Source: Clostridia bacterium (lineage in GTDB: Bacteria > Bacillota > Clostridia > Oscillospirales > UBA644). From it: a stretch of DNA of 36,126 nt. Where the stretch lies: contig JAGASR010000012.1 in assembly GCA_017621705.1 (NCBI GenBank), positions 1-36,126 of the forward strand, read 5' to 3'. Of the stretch, positions 21,161 through 30,194 are shown piece after piece. The notes under the pieces were generated by a model. That model did not search any database, had not been told where the DNA came from, and saw only the letters and a list, made by a program, of their open reading frames with translations. Numbering within the stretch: position 1 is the stretch's first letter; each line of letters opens with the position of its first letter. The position numbers and the translations under genes are program-made.

Positions 21161-22501
21161 ATGGAACAGATAATCACGACCAAACAGGCTGAAAAAATAT
21201 ATTCGGAGATAAAAGATCTTCCGATCGTTGACTATCACTGCCATCTGAGCCCGAAAGAGATATACGAAGACAAAGTTTTCGGTGACCTTGGCGAAATGTG
21301 GCTCGGCGGAGACCACTACAAATGGCGTCTGATGCGTTTTTACGGTATTGAAGAAAAATACATTACCGGCAAAGACACAACGATGAAAGAAAAATACGAA
21401 AAATTCGCGGAAGTCGTTTCGACGGCATACGGAAACCCCATAAAAGACTGGTGCGAACTTGAGCTTAAGCTCGTCTTCGGCATCGAGAAGGAGCTTTGCC
21501 CCGAAAATGCGGAAGAAATCTGGGAAGCCGCAAATACCGTAATTAAAGAAAAATCGCTTTCACCGAGAAAGATGTTTGAGATGTTCAATGTTGAATACGT
21601 TGCAACGACCGATGAGGTCTGCGACAGTCTCGAATACCACAAGCTTCTGGCTGCAGATAAGACGTTAAAGACAAAAGTTGCGCCGTCGTTCAGAGTTGAT
21701 AAACTCGTTGTTTTTGACGCAAACTATCTTGAATATATCGAAAATCTCGGTAAAGTAAGCGAGATCGAGATAAAATGTCTTTGCGGTCTTGAAAAAGCTA
21801 TCGCAAAGAGAATGGACTATTTTGTTGAGAACGGCTGTAAGTTCTCCGACGTCGGCATCGAAGGCTTCCCGTCGAGAATTGCAGACAGAGACGAGGTGAA
21901 AGAGTCTTTCGAAAAACTTATAAACAAAAAAGACCTCACCGCCGCAGAGGCAGAAGGTCTTCAGGGATATTTATTTGTTTTCCTCGGCAAAGAGTATGCA
22001 AAGAGAAAGATGATAATGCAGCTTCACCTCGGCGCGAAGAGAAACAGCAACTCGAAGATGCTCGAAAATATCGGCAGAGACAGCGGTTTTGACTGTCTCG
22101 GCAAGCCGCTCGACACGGACTGCGTAACAGATGTTCTCGATCAGATGTATGCTGACGGTCTTCTTCCGAGAACCGTTGTTTACACGCTCAATCCCTCGAT
22201 GTATTACGAGCTTATCACCATGTGCGGCGCATTCCCCGGCTCCGTTATCGGCGTTCCCTGGTGGTTCTGCGACCACAAAAAAGGAATTTTCGAGCTTTTC
22301 GAAACTTATTCTTCGCTCGGTCATATCGGTGCGATGTTCGGAATGCTTACAGACAGCAGAAGCTTCCTTTCTTATGTACGTCACGACTACTTCCGCCAGA
22401 TCCTTGCGGAATATCTCGGCAGATTCGGCGACAGCGAAAAGATCGTCGAGACAGCGAAAAAGCTCTCTTACTTCAACGCTATCGATCGTATACGCAACTG
22501 A
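21161..22501 (+). CDS. uxaC: Uronate (glucuronate/galacturonate) isomerase
   Basis: Cytosolic metal-dependent isomerase that converts D-glucuronate to D-fructuronate and D-galacturonate to D-tagaturonate, the first step of uronate use. Family features include VDYHCHLSPKEI at about residues 23-34 with the metal-binding HCH, GDHYKWRLMRFYG at about 49-61, the long central MQLHLGAKRNSN and the C-terminal GVPWWFCDHKKG motif. The length of 446 residues is slightly short of the usual ~465. It stands alone, without uxaB, uxaA, uxuA or kdgK in the window. The 3' end overlaps the convergent rsmE by 23 bases and no terminator was seen between them. Confidence 0.94.
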   Translation: MEQIITTKQAEKIYSEIKDLPIVDYHCHLSPKEIYEDKVFGDLGEMWLGGDHYKWRLMRFYGIEEKYITGKDTTMKEKYEKFAEVVSTAYGNPIKDWCELELKLVFGIEKELCPENAEEIWEAANTVIKEKSLSPRKMFEMFNVEYVATTDEVCDSLEYHKLLAADKTLKTKVAPSFRVDKLVVFDANYLEYIENLGKVSEIEIKCLCGLEKAIAKRMDYFVENGCKFSDVGIEGFPSRIADRDEVKESFEKLINKKDLTAAEAEGLQGYLFVFLGKEYAKRKMIMQLHLGAKRNSNSKMLENIGRDSGFDCLGKPLDTDCVTDVLDQMYADGLLPRTVVYTLNPSMYYELITMCGAFPGSVIGVPWWFCDHKKGIFELFETYSSLGHIGAMFGMLTDSRSFLSYVRHDYFRQILAEYLGRFGDSEKIVETAKKLSYFNAIDRIRN

Positions 22502-23192
22502 GAACGGAAAGCGCGCAAAGCGGTGCCGTAACAGCTCGAAGTATCCTCTTTCCCAAAGAGACGACGGGGATACCGTTTTCGATCGCAATATCCGCTTCTT
22601 TATCAGTAAAACCACCCTCGGGGCCGACGGCGAAAGCCGCGCTTCGGGGGTCTTTTTTTGATGAAACGACATCATAAAACGGATTCTCCGCTTTTTCATG
22701 GAAGAACGCAGAGACATCCGCCGCGCGAAGACCCTCGATCATTTCATTAAAGCTTACGCCTCCGACAACTTCGGGAATACGGTCTCTTCCGGACTGCATA
22801 GCCGCCTGACGTGCGGTTTTTGCGTATTTCTCGCTCTTTTCGCGCTTTTCCGCAATGCAGTTGGACGAAGAAAAGAAAACGATCTTATTTGCGCCGAGCT
22901 CGACCGCCTGCTTGATGACATCTTCATTCGATCCGCCTTTGAGGAGCGCGCAGTAGACTGTAATATCGATTTTAGGTTCATTTTCAAACGGGTGACCGTC
23001 TGTCAAAGAAAAAGAAACGGAGTTTTTACGGACTTCGGTCACAGTTGCATCGTAGCAGATGCCGACCCCGTCGCTTATAGCCATTTTATCGCCTTCGCGG
23101 ACACGGAGAGCATGAAGATGCTCGACATCTGCGCCGCTCACGGTGACCGTATTTTCAATTATATCTTCGGGTGAAACAAAAAGTTTATGCAT
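22479..23192 (-). CDS. rsmE: 16S rRNA m3U1498 methyltransferase
   Basis: SPOUT-class (alpha/beta knot) methyltransferase that methylates U1498 of 16S rRNA. The N-terminal PUA-like domain (HLHALRVREGDKMAI, about residues 24-38), the central GANKIVFFSSSNCIA segment and the knot motifs AVGPEGGFTDKEAD and SLGKRILRAVTAPL are visible in 237 residues. The last motif is normally LRxETA; here the Glu is replaced by Val, which is unusual for a conserved knot position. The gene lies 15 bases after cimA on the minus strand and probably shares its transcript. Its 3' end overlaps uxaC by 23 bases. Confidence 0.92.
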   Translation of the reverse strand: MHKLFVSPEDIIENTVTVSGADVEHLHALRVREGDKMAISDGVGICYDATVTEVRKNSVSFSLTDGHPFENEPKIDITVYCALLKGGSNEDVIKQAVELGANKIVFFSSSNCIAEKREKSEKYAKTARQAAMQSGRDRIPEVVGGVSFNEMIEGLRAADVSAFFHEKAENPFYDVVSSKKDPRSAAFAVGPEGGFTDKEADIAIENGIPVVSLGKRILRAVTAPLCALSVLSCVYDR

Positions 23193-23207
23193 GATCGTCC
23201 TCTGAAA

Positions 23208-24782
23208 TTAAAAATGAGAGCTGACTTTATTTTCGTCTTTTAAAAGTTTATATTCGATCGCATCGACGAGAGCCGCCTGAGATGCGTGGATAATATCGAT
23301 CGAGATGCCGACGGTTGACCAGATATCCTTGCCGTCGGTCGATTCAATCAAAACGCGGACGGTAGCGCCGGTAGCGGAGCGGTTATCCATCGCCTGAACT
23401 TCGTAGTTTATAAGCTGGAATTTATCGACCGAGGGGTAAAATTCGCGAAGAGCCTTTCTCAAAACCTTTCCGATCGCAAGAACGGGACCGTCCCCGTCCG
23501 TTGCCGCCATTTCTTTTTGGTTGCCGACGCTGACTTCTGCGACAGCGATACTCTTACCCATCTCCCCTGCTCTCGCCTCGTTGATGACTTTATAAAAATC
23601 GAGAACGAAATGCGGCTGAAAAAGTCCGAGTTCTTTGATTATCATAAGCTCGAGCGATGCCTGAGCAGTCTCAAAATGGTAGCCCTGAGCTTCTTTTGCG
23701 CGCATGAGAGAAACAAGGTGATCGACTTTTTCGGAATTTTTATTGAGAGTCGGATCGACGCGCTGAATGACGGGAAGAATCGTATTTTTACCGCTGATCT
23801 CCGAAAGCAGAATTGTGCGTTTATTTCCGATCGAATACGGATCTATATGCTCGAAAGTCGCAGGATTTTTGCGCACCGCATCGGCGTGAGTGCCTGCTTT
23901 GTGAGTAAACGCGGCGCTGCTGATATAAGGCATATCGTTGACGGATATATTCGAAATCTTCGCGATCGAGCTTGCGACCCCCGTAAGACTCCTGATCTTA
24001 TTGTCTTCAAGGACGGTGTAGCCTGCCTTGACCTGCAGATTTACGATAAGAGTCGAAAGATTTGCATTGCCGCAACGCTCACCGATGCCGTTGATCGTCC
24101 CCTGAATGCTCTCGACACCTGCTTCGACCGCAGAAAGAGAATTGGCAACTGCAAGACCGTTATCGTTATGAGTGTGAATTCCAAGTTTTACGGATATTTT
24201 TTCTTTGACATCGCGCACAGCGCTCTCGATATCTTTGGGGAACGTGCCGCCGTTCGTATCGCAAAGGACAATTTCGTCTGCTCCTGCATTACGGGCGGTT
24301 TCAAGAACTTTCAGCGCATACTCACGGTTACCGCGCCAACCGTCAAAGAAATGTTCGGCATCGAAAAAGACATATCTGCCGTTATCTTTGAGGAATTTTA
24401 TACTGTCATAAATTATTCGGAGGTTTTCTTCAAGGGTAGTTTTGAGGACATCGGAGACATGAAGATCCCATGCTTTTCCGAAAACCGTACAGTGATCCGC
24501 AAACGAGGAGAGAAAATTAATGACCGGATCGTCTTCGGGTCGTTTTCCTGCATGACAGGTCCCGCCGAAAGCAACGATCTTTGAGTGAAGAAGCCCGAGG
24601 TTCTTCACTTCGTCAAAAAACTCTTTATCGTAGGAATCGTAAAACGGATTACCGATCTCGATAAAATCAATGCCGAGAGAATCGAGAAGTCGGATTATAT
24701 TTATTTTTTCTTTCTGAGAGAAGAAAATGGTTTCGGACTGCGCGCCGTCGCGAAGCGTCGTGTCGTAAGTGAAAACTTTCAT
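23208..24782 (-). CDS. cimA: (R)-citramalate synthase
   Basis: Condenses pyruvate and acetyl-CoA to (R)-citramalate, the entry to threonine-independent isoleucine synthesis. The 524-residue protein begins with the HMGL-like TIM barrel (YDTTLRDGAQSE, residues 4-15; catalytic HTHND in GIHTHNDNG at about 200) and ends with a LeuA-type dimerisation and feedback domain (about 395-515). The FDAEHFFDGW segment is typical of CimA rather than LeuA. The ATG at 24782 is preferred over an upstream in-frame start because AAAGGGAT lies just before it and the promoter lies further upstream. leuCD and leuB homologues, needed for the next steps, are not in the window. Confidence 0.93.
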   Translation of the reverse strand: MKVFTYDTTLRDGAQSETIFFSQKEKINIIRLLDSLGIDFIEIGNPFYDSYDKEFFDEVKNLGLLHSKIVAFGGTCHAGKRPEDDPVINFLSSFADHCTVFGKAWDLHVSDVLKTTLEENLRIIYDSIKFLKDNGRYVFFDAEHFFDGWRGNREYALKVLETARNAGADEIVLCDTNGGTFPKDIESAVRDVKEKISVKLGIHTHNDNGLAVANSLSAVEAGVESIQGTINGIGERCGNANLSTLIVNLQVKAGYTVLEDNKIRSLTGVASSIAKISNISVNDMPYISSAAFTHKAGTHADAVRKNPATFEHIDPYSIGNKRTILLSEISGKNTILPVIQRVDPTLNKNSEKVDHLVSLMRAKEAQGYHFETAQASLELMIIKELGLFQPHFVLDFYKVINEARAGEMGKSIAVAEVSVGNQKEMAATDGDGPVLAIGKVLRKALREFYPSVDKFQLINYEVQAMDNRSATGATVRVLIESTDGKDIWSTVGISIDIIHASQAALVDAIEYKLLKDENKVSSHF

Positions 24783-24822
24783 AAAAATATCCCTTTGAAG
24801 AAAAATCTGAAATATCAATATT

Positions 24823-24851
24823 ATTATACATTATTCATGCAAAAAAGTCAA
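24823..24851 (-). promoter_or_regulatory. Sigma-A promoter for cimA-rsmE
   Basis: On the minus strand TTGACT (24851-24846) and TATAAT (24828-24823) are 17 bases apart, in the 75-base gap between the MATE gene and cimA. The start would be near 24816. No T-box or leucine/isoleucine leader could be recognised in the short leader. Confidence 0.8.
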
Positions 24852-24857
24852 CATTAT

Positions 24858-26222
24858 TCAACGTTCCGCAACGGTATTTATCCATTTTTTGCCGAATATT
24901 CTGACGGTACAAACTGCCGCTTTTATAAATTCGTCGCATTTCATAAGGATAATGACCAGCGGAACCGGCATATCAAAGACGAACGCCGCAGCGATACCTG
25001 TGGGAATACCGATAAACCAGATAGCCGAAAGTTCGGTCACGACTCCGAATTTTGTATCTCCCGCGCCGCGAAGTATTCCGACGATCGAAACAGACGAAAC
25101 GGAAATAAAGACGGTTATGAGCGCCACGGAATTCATCATTTCGAGTGCAAGAGCTTTTGTTTCAGCGCTGATTTCATAAAAATTGATTACGGGAGTTTTT
25201 AACAGAAGTATAAGCAATGCGCAGAAAATTCCGACGAGATAGCTGATAAACAGAAGCGAGTGTGCTTTTTTCCTTGCATATACGGTATTTCCCTGCCCTA
25301 TCGCTTTTCCGACGATGACCGCCGCCGCATTCGCAACCCCGAAAAGCGTCACGGTCGAAAATTGCTGAACGATACCGCATATGGAATTTGCGGTGACGGG
25401 ATCCCCCGACGAGTATGTTATATGACCGAGAATTGCCGCATGAACGGAAGACGAAAGACCGAGAAAAAGTTCGTTGAAAAATACGGGAAGTCCGAATTTG
25501 CAAAGATCAAAAAAGAGGAGTTTATCCCAAAAAACAAGAGATTTTACGGAAAACGAAAGCCGTTTATCCCCGAAAAACACATAGGTAATAATGATCAGAA
25601 ACTCGACAGACCGTGCGATAAAAGTTGCGATCGCAGCTCCTTTTATGCCCATCGGAGAAAAGCCCAATTTGCCGTAGATCAAAACATAATTAAGAAAACA
25701 GTTTACCGCAAATGTGCAGATATTTGCGGCAACGGAAATATTTACAAGCTCAATACTGCGAAGAAGGCAGATAAAAGTTGAGGATAAACCGTAAAAAAGA
25801 TATGCCGCACCAACTATGCGAAGATACTGCGCGCCGAGCTCGATTATTTCGGGGGATGAGGAATAGACAGTCATTATCTGCCGCGGAAACATAACAGCTA
25901 AAAAGCCCGTGATTGCGGAAAAGGAAGCGGAAAGCCGTATTGCCATCGAAAAAAGAATTCTGATCTTTTCGGTATCGCCCTTTCCCCAGTATTGAGAAGT
26001 AAAAACCGAAACAGCACTCGAAATACCGAAACAGATAAGCGAAAGGATATAAAACGGCTGGTTTGCGAGAGATGATGCGGAAAGAAGAATACCGTCTCCG
26101 TCCGCTCTGCCGAGCATGAGACTGTCGGTCATTGCGGCGGCGAAAGAGATAAGATTCTGAAAAGCGACGGGAAGAGCGATAGAAATTATTTCACGGTAAA
26201 AAGATCTTGTCTGCGATTTCAT
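24858..26222 (-). CDS. MATE-family multidrug/cation antiporter
   Basis: Integral membrane efflux protein of 454 residues with about 12 predicted membrane helices in two pseudo-symmetrical halves. Typical features are ALPVAFQNLISFAAAMTDSLMLGR at about residues 16-39, FTSQYWGKGD at about 73-82 in the first half, and the matching ALPVFFNELFL-like and VIVGKAIGQGN segments in the second half. It exports drugs or metabolites using a Na+ or H+ gradient; the substrate cannot be read. GGGAGG precedes the ATG. It is monocistronic, with cimA's promoter just downstream. No regulator gene is adjacent. Confidence 0.92.
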   Translation of the reverse strand: MKSQTRSFYREIISIALPVAFQNLISFAAAMTDSLMLGRADGDGILLSASSLANQPFYILSLICFGISSAVSVFTSQYWGKGDTEKIRILFSMAIRLSASFSAITGFLAVMFPRQIMTVYSSSPEIIELGAQYLRIVGAAYLFYGLSSTFICLLRSIELVNISVAANICTFAVNCFLNYVLIYGKLGFSPMGIKGAAIATFIARSVEFLIIITYVFFGDKRLSFSVKSLVFWDKLLFFDLCKFGLPVFFNELFLGLSSSVHAAILGHITYSSGDPVTANSICGIVQQFSTVTLFGVANAAAVIVGKAIGQGNTVYARKKAHSLLFISYLVGIFCALLILLLKTPVINFYEISAETKALALEMMNSVALITVFISVSSVSIVGILRGAGDTKFGVVTELSAIWFIGIPTGIAAAFVFDMPVPLVIILMKCDEFIKAAVCTVRIFGKKWINTVAER

Positions 26223-26255
26223 GAAGCCTCCCGAAAATTTGTCATAATTATGAAT

Positions 26256-26284
26256 ATTATATCATAACAATACGCAAAATACAA
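26256..26284 (-). promoter_or_regulatory. Sigma-A promoter for the MATE gene
   Basis: On the minus strand TTGTAT (26284-26279) and TATAAT (26261-26256) are 17 bases apart. The start would be near 26249, with GGGAGG just before the ATG at 26222. Confidence 0.7.
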
Positions 26285-26294
26285 GGAAATAATG

Positions 26295-26323
26295 TTGACT
26301 TTTATTTTTATATATGGTACAAT
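26295..26323 (+). promoter_or_regulatory. Sigma-A promoter for the M16C peptidase gene
   Basis: TTGACT (26295-26300) and TACAAT (26318-26323) are separated by 17 bases, back to back with the MATE promoter. AAAGGAAT precedes the ATG at 26361. Confidence 0.78.
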
Positions 26324-26360
26324 AAAAACAATAAAAAAATCATAAAGGAATGATAAATCA

Positions 26361-29294
26361 ATGAAAGATATCGATTTTTCCGCCATCACGGCGTATGAAA
26401 AAGAACAGGAACAGTTTCTTGAAGATATAAACAGTCTGGGCGTTGTTTTCCGTCATAAGAAAACAGGTGCGCGCATCTGCGTTATCTCCAATGACGACCC
26501 GAACAAGACTTTCTGCGCGGCATTCAAGACTCCGCCGGAAAACAGCACGGGCGTTCCGCATATCATCGAGCATACCGTTCTCTGCGGCTCGAAAGATTTC
26601 CCTGCACGTGACCCGTTCATGCAGCTCGCGAAAGGTTCTCTTCATACGTTCCTCAACGCAATGACGTATCCCGACAAGACCCTTTACCCTGTTGCAAGCT
26701 ATAACGATAAAGATTTCCAGAATCTTATGCACGTTTATCTCGACGCTGTTTTCTATCCCAACCTTTATAACCGCAAAGAGATCTTCATGCAGGAAGGCTG
26801 GCATTATCATCTCGAAAACGCTGAAAGTCCGCTCGAGATCAACGGCGTTGTTTACAGCGAGATGAAAGGCGCAATGTCCTCCCCCGACAGAATCGTATTT
26901 GAAGAATTCGGCGCAGGTCTTTTCCCCGACAGCACTTACGGTGTAAACTCCGGCGGCGACCCCGATGTTATCCCCGAACTGACTTATGAATACTACACCG
27001 ATTTCCACAGAAAATACTATCATCCGTCCAACAGCTATATTTTCCTTTACGGTGATATGGACGTTGCGGAAAAACTCGCGTGGATCGATGAAAAATATCT
27101 TTCCAACTTTGACAGACTCGAAGTTGACTCTTCCATCAAGACAACAAAACCCTTCGGCGGCATAAAAGAGCTCGTCAAAAATTACTCTCTTGCAGATAAC
27201 GAAGACGAAGAAGGAAAGACATATCTTTCTTTCGCTTGTTCCTGCGGCTCTATGCTCGACAACGAAGAATGCGCGGCATGGAGAATTCTTTCCGACATTC
27301 TTATCGATATGCCCGGCGCACCGCTCAAGCAGGCGCTCATGGATGCAGGCATCGGACAGGATATTTACGGCGGTTTTGAAGACCACCTTCTCACTCCTGC
27401 ATTCATAATCGTTGCAAAGAACGCTAAAAAAGAAGATAAACAGAGATTCAAGGATATTATTTTCGAAACCCTCGAAAAGATCGTAAACGAAGGTCTCAAC
27501 GAAAAAGCGATCCTCGGTACTATCAACAACGCAGAATACCGCTGGAGAGAATCCGACTACGGCGGAACTTCGAAAGGTATTTACTATATCATCGATATGC
27601 TCCAGACCTGGCTTTACGATGATAACAAAGTTTTCGATGCTCTTTACAAGAACGAACGTTACGAAAAGATGCGTTCTCTTATCGGAACTTCTTACTATGC
27701 AGATTTCATAAAGAAGAGAATTCTCGGCACCGACCACGGCATTCTTCTCTCCGTTGAACCCGAAAAAGGACTTACAGAAAAGAAAAATGCAGAGCTCGCA
27801 AAGAAACTTGCGGACTACAAAGCAACTCTTTCCGAAGAGCAGATCAACGAGATCGTAGAATCAACAAACAAACTTATCGCATACCAGACTGCGGAAGCGA
27901 CCGAAGAAGAACTCTCCTGCATACCGTCCATTGAAAGAACTGATATCAAGCGCGAGGCAGAAAACTTCTCGAATATAGAATGCGACGTTGCAGGTTTCCC
28001 GGCAGTACGTCACGATTACGATACTAACGGCATCACCTATGTCAAGCTCATGTTTGATATCGGTCCCGTTCCCACAGAAAAACTCCCCTATGTAAGCTTC
28101 CTTGCAGGCATTCTCGGTCAGATCGACACCGAAAAATACACCGCATCCGACCTTACAAGTGAGATCAAGATCCACACCGGTGATATTTCGTTCGGCGTAA
28201 GCAACTATAAGATCTACGGCAAGAAGGACGAATCGAAGCTCGTATTTACCGTTAATATCAAGGCATTCGCAGATAAGATCCCCTACGCTTTCGAACTCGC
28301 GGGCGAGATCCTCACCGCATCGAAATACAACGATACGAAACGTCTCAAGGAGATCCTCGGCGAAGATGTTTCCTACAAGCAGAGACAGATCATCGGCAGC
28401 GGCAACGCAGTCGGTATCGCAAGAATCAAATCGTACTACACCGTTCGCGGCGTTAAAGACGAATACCTCGGCGGCATTGAAAACTACAAATTCAAGAAGA
28501 ACATTTTCGATAACTTTGATGCAAACAAAGATGCTCTTTCCGAAGCTCTTTACGCTGCTGCAGGCTATATTTTCGATCCGAAGAATATGAAGATCAGTAT
28601 TGCGGCTGACGAAGCAGGCATCAAGGCTACCGAAGGCGCAGTAAAAGTTCTTGCAGAAAAGATCGGCGCTCTCGACCGCAAAGATCTCGGTGAAGTTGAA
28701 GCGATCGTTCCCGAAGTTAAAAACGAAGGCTTCATGACCCCGTCGCTTATCCAGTTCCACGTTAAAGGCGGTAACCTTTTCGATGCGGGATACGCTTATG
28801 ACGGTGCGCTTGCAGTTGTAAGAACCGCCGTTAACTGCGACTATCTTTACAATATGATCCGTCTTAAAGGCGGCGCATACGGTTGCGGCTGCGGCTTTGC
28901 TTCCGACTGCGGTGACGTATTCTTCTACTCTTACAGAGACCCGAAACTCGCCGAGACCGACGAAGTTTATATGAAGACTCCCGATTTCGTTTCCGCGCTC
29001 AACCCCGATGAAACCGAACTTACAAAATATATCATCGGCACTTTCAGCGGAATTGACACTCCGAAATCCATCAGCGGCAAGATCGGATACTCGCTTTCTT
29101 CCTACATTACGGGCAGAACTTTCGAAGATATCCAGACCGAACGTGAGCAGATTCTCGACGTTACCGTTGAAAAAATGCAGAGCACCGCAAAGATCATCAA
29201 AGACGTTCTCGACCAGGGCTACACCTGCTGTATCGGAAACGCTCAGAAGATCAAGGACAACGCAGATCTGTTCAAGACTGTTGAAAATATCTGA
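26361..29294 (+). CDS. M16C-family zinc metallopeptidase (presequence-protease type)
   Basis: Large clam-shell metallopeptidase of 977 residues, related to mitochondrial/plastid presequence protease PreP and clostridial Hyp1-like proteins, that degrades unstructured peptides. The inverted zinc motif HIIEH is at residues 67-71, with a distal Glu about 75 residues later in the ING-VVYSEMKGAMSS region. Four M16 repeats connected by a hinge (about 450-520, rich in Lys and Glu) can be inferred from the length. There is no signal peptide, so it acts in the cytosol, perhaps feeding peptides to the M42 aminopeptidases also encoded here. Codon bias is moderate to high. It is followed by a strong terminator. 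Confidence 0.93.
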   Translation: MKDIDFSAITAYEKEQEQFLEDINSLGVVFRHKKTGARICVISNDDPNKTFCAAFKTPPENSTGVPHIIEHTVLCGSKDFPARDPFMQLAKGSLHTFLNAMTYPDKTLYPVASYNDKDFQNLMHVYLDAVFYPNLYNRKEIFMQEGWHYHLENAESPLEINGVVYSEMKGAMSSPDRIVFEEFGAGLFPDSTYGVNSGGDPDVIPELTYEYYTDFHRKYYHPSNSYIFLYGDMDVAEKLAWIDEKYLSNFDRLEVDSSIKTTKPFGGIKELVKNYSLADNEDEEGKTYLSFACSCGSMLDNEECAAWRILSDILIDMPGAPLKQALMDAGIGQDIYGGFEDHLLTPAFIIVAKNAKKEDKQRFKDIIFETLEKIVNEGLNEKAILGTINNAEYRWRESDYGGTSKGIYYIIDMLQTWLYDDNKVFDALYKNERYEKMRSLIGTSYYADFIKKRILGTDHGILLSVEPEKGLTEKKNAELAKKLADYKATLSEEQINEIVESTNKLIAYQTAEATEEELSCIPSIERTDIKREAENFSNIECDVAGFPAVRHDYDTNGITYVKLMFDIGPVPTEKLPYVSFLAGILGQIDTEKYTASDLTSEIKIHTGDISFGVSNYKIYGKKDESKLVFTVNIKAFADKIPYAFELAGEILTASKYNDTKRLKEILGEDVSYKQRQIIGSGNAVGIARIKSYYTVRGVKDEYLGGIENYKFKKNIFDNFDANKDALSEALYAAAGYIFDPKNMKISIAADEAGIKATEGAVKVLAEKIGALDRKDLGEVEAIVPEVKNEGFMTPSLIQFHVKGGNLFDAGYAYDGALAVVRTAVNCDYLYNMIRLKGGAYGCGCGFASDCGDVFFYSYRDPKLAETDEVYMKTPDFVSALNPDETELTKYIIGTFSGIDTPKSISGKIGYSLSSYITGRTFEDIQTEREQILDVTVEKMQSTAKIIKDVLDQGYTCCIGNAQKIKDNADLFKTVENI

Positions 29295-29308
29295 TAAAGC
29301 ATAAAAAT

Positions 29309-29336
29309 GCGGGGGCCACAGCCAAGTGACCCCCGC
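29309..29336. terminator. GC-rich terminator between M16C gene and sigG
   Basis: GCGGGGGCCAC (29309-29319) pairs with GTGACCCCCGC (29326-29336) with a single C/A mismatch around AGCCAA. It is followed by GAAATAAAATTTTT and lies between convergent genes, so it can end both transcripts. Confidence 0.8.
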
Positions 29337-29348
29337 GAAATAAAATTT

Positions 29349-30119
29349 TTAAAGATGTTTTTTTATCTGGGTAAGGGCGCTTTTTTCAAGACGCGAAACC
29401 TGCGCCTGTGATATTCCGACCTCGGATGCGACCTCGACCTGCGTTTTACCTGCAAAAAAACGAAGAGATAAAATATGCTTTTCCCTTTCGGTAAGAAGGC
29501 TTATTGCCTGCCGCAGAGAGATCTCCTCGATCCAGTTATTATCGTTATCGGTGTTATCTTTGACCTGATCCATGATATAAAGCGAATCGCTCTCATCGCT
29601 GTAAACGGGTTCAAAAAGCGAGACGGGTTCGATTATCGCTTCCATTGCGAGAACGACCTCCTCTCTTGCCATGCCGACCTCGGAAGATATCTCCTCGATC
29701 GTCGGTTCTCTGCCGAGAGAATTATTCAGCCTTTCTTTTGCGGCAAGCGCTTTATAAGCGGTATCTCTCATCGAACGGCTGACACGAACCATATTATTAT
29801 CCCGAAGATAGCGGCGGATCTCTCCGATTATCATCGGAACGGCATATGTTGAAAAGCGGACGTCCTGCGACATATCGAAGTTATCGATCGATTTAATAAG
29901 ACCGATGCATCCGACCTGAAAAAGATCGTCGAGATTTTCGCCTCTGTTGGAAAAACGCTGGATCACGCTCAGAACAAGCTTTAGATTGCCGTTTATAAAT
30001 TCTTCACGCGCTGTCTTATCTCCTTGTTTTATACGTTTTAGCAAAACACTTTTTTCCGCTTCCGAAAGGACTTTCAGTTCGGAAGTATTGACACCGCATA
30101 TCTCGACTTTATTATACAT
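29349..30119 (-). CDS. sigG: RNA polymerase sporulation sigma factor SigG
   Basis: Late forespore-specific sigma factor of 256 residues. The N-terminus YNKVEICGVNTSELKVL is diagnostic for SigG. Region 2 contains NGNLKLVLSVIQRF, DDLFQVGCIGLIKSIDNFD and FSTYAVPMIIGEIRRYLRDNN; region 3 has REPTIEEISSEVGM; region 4 ends with the helix-turn-helix TQVEVASEVGISQAQVSRLEKSAL. The ATG at 30119 is preferred over a GTG at 30125 that lies inside the GAGGTG ribosome binding site. In many Firmicutes sigG lies next to sigE and spoIIGA; here it stands alone between the M16C and addB genes. It shows the organism carries endospore machinery. Confidence 0.96.
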   Translation of the reverse strand: MYNKVEICGVNTSELKVLSEAEKSVLLKRIKQGDKTAREEFINGNLKLVLSVIQRFSNRGENLDDLFQVGCIGLIKSIDNFDMSQDVRFSTYAVPMIIGEIRRYLRDNNMVRVSRSMRDTAYKALAAKERLNNSLGREPTIEEISSEVGMAREEVVLAMEAIIEPVSLFEPVYSDESDSLYIMDQVKDNTDNDNNWIEEISLRQAISLLTEREKHILSLRFFAGKTQVEVASEVGISQAQVSRLEKSALTQIKKHL

Positions 30120-30147
30120 AAGCACCTCGAAGAATTGATAGTGCTAT

Positions 30148-30176
30148 AAGTATTTCCCACCGCAAAAAATTTATTC
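30148..30176 (-). promoter_or_regulatory. Possible SigF/SigG-type promoter for sigG
   Basis: On the minus strand GAATA (30176-30172) and GGAAATACTT (30157-30148) resemble the forespore consensus GYATA and GGNNANANTR, with a 14-base gap where 15 is usual. No sigma-A promoter is visible here, and sigG is expected to be SigF-driven and autoregulated. Confidence 0.45.
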
Positions 30177-30194
30177 TGTTTTTGGACCGCTATT

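Noticed and set aside
23517..24584. 355-codon open frame on the plus strand opposite cimA
   Set aside because: Antisense shadow of a clear CimA gene; composition is rich in Arg, Phe and Ile as expected for a reversed frame.
26358..27737. 459-codon open frame on the minus strand opposite the M16C peptidase
   Set aside because: Shadow of the peptidase gene; no start signals and no family resemblance.
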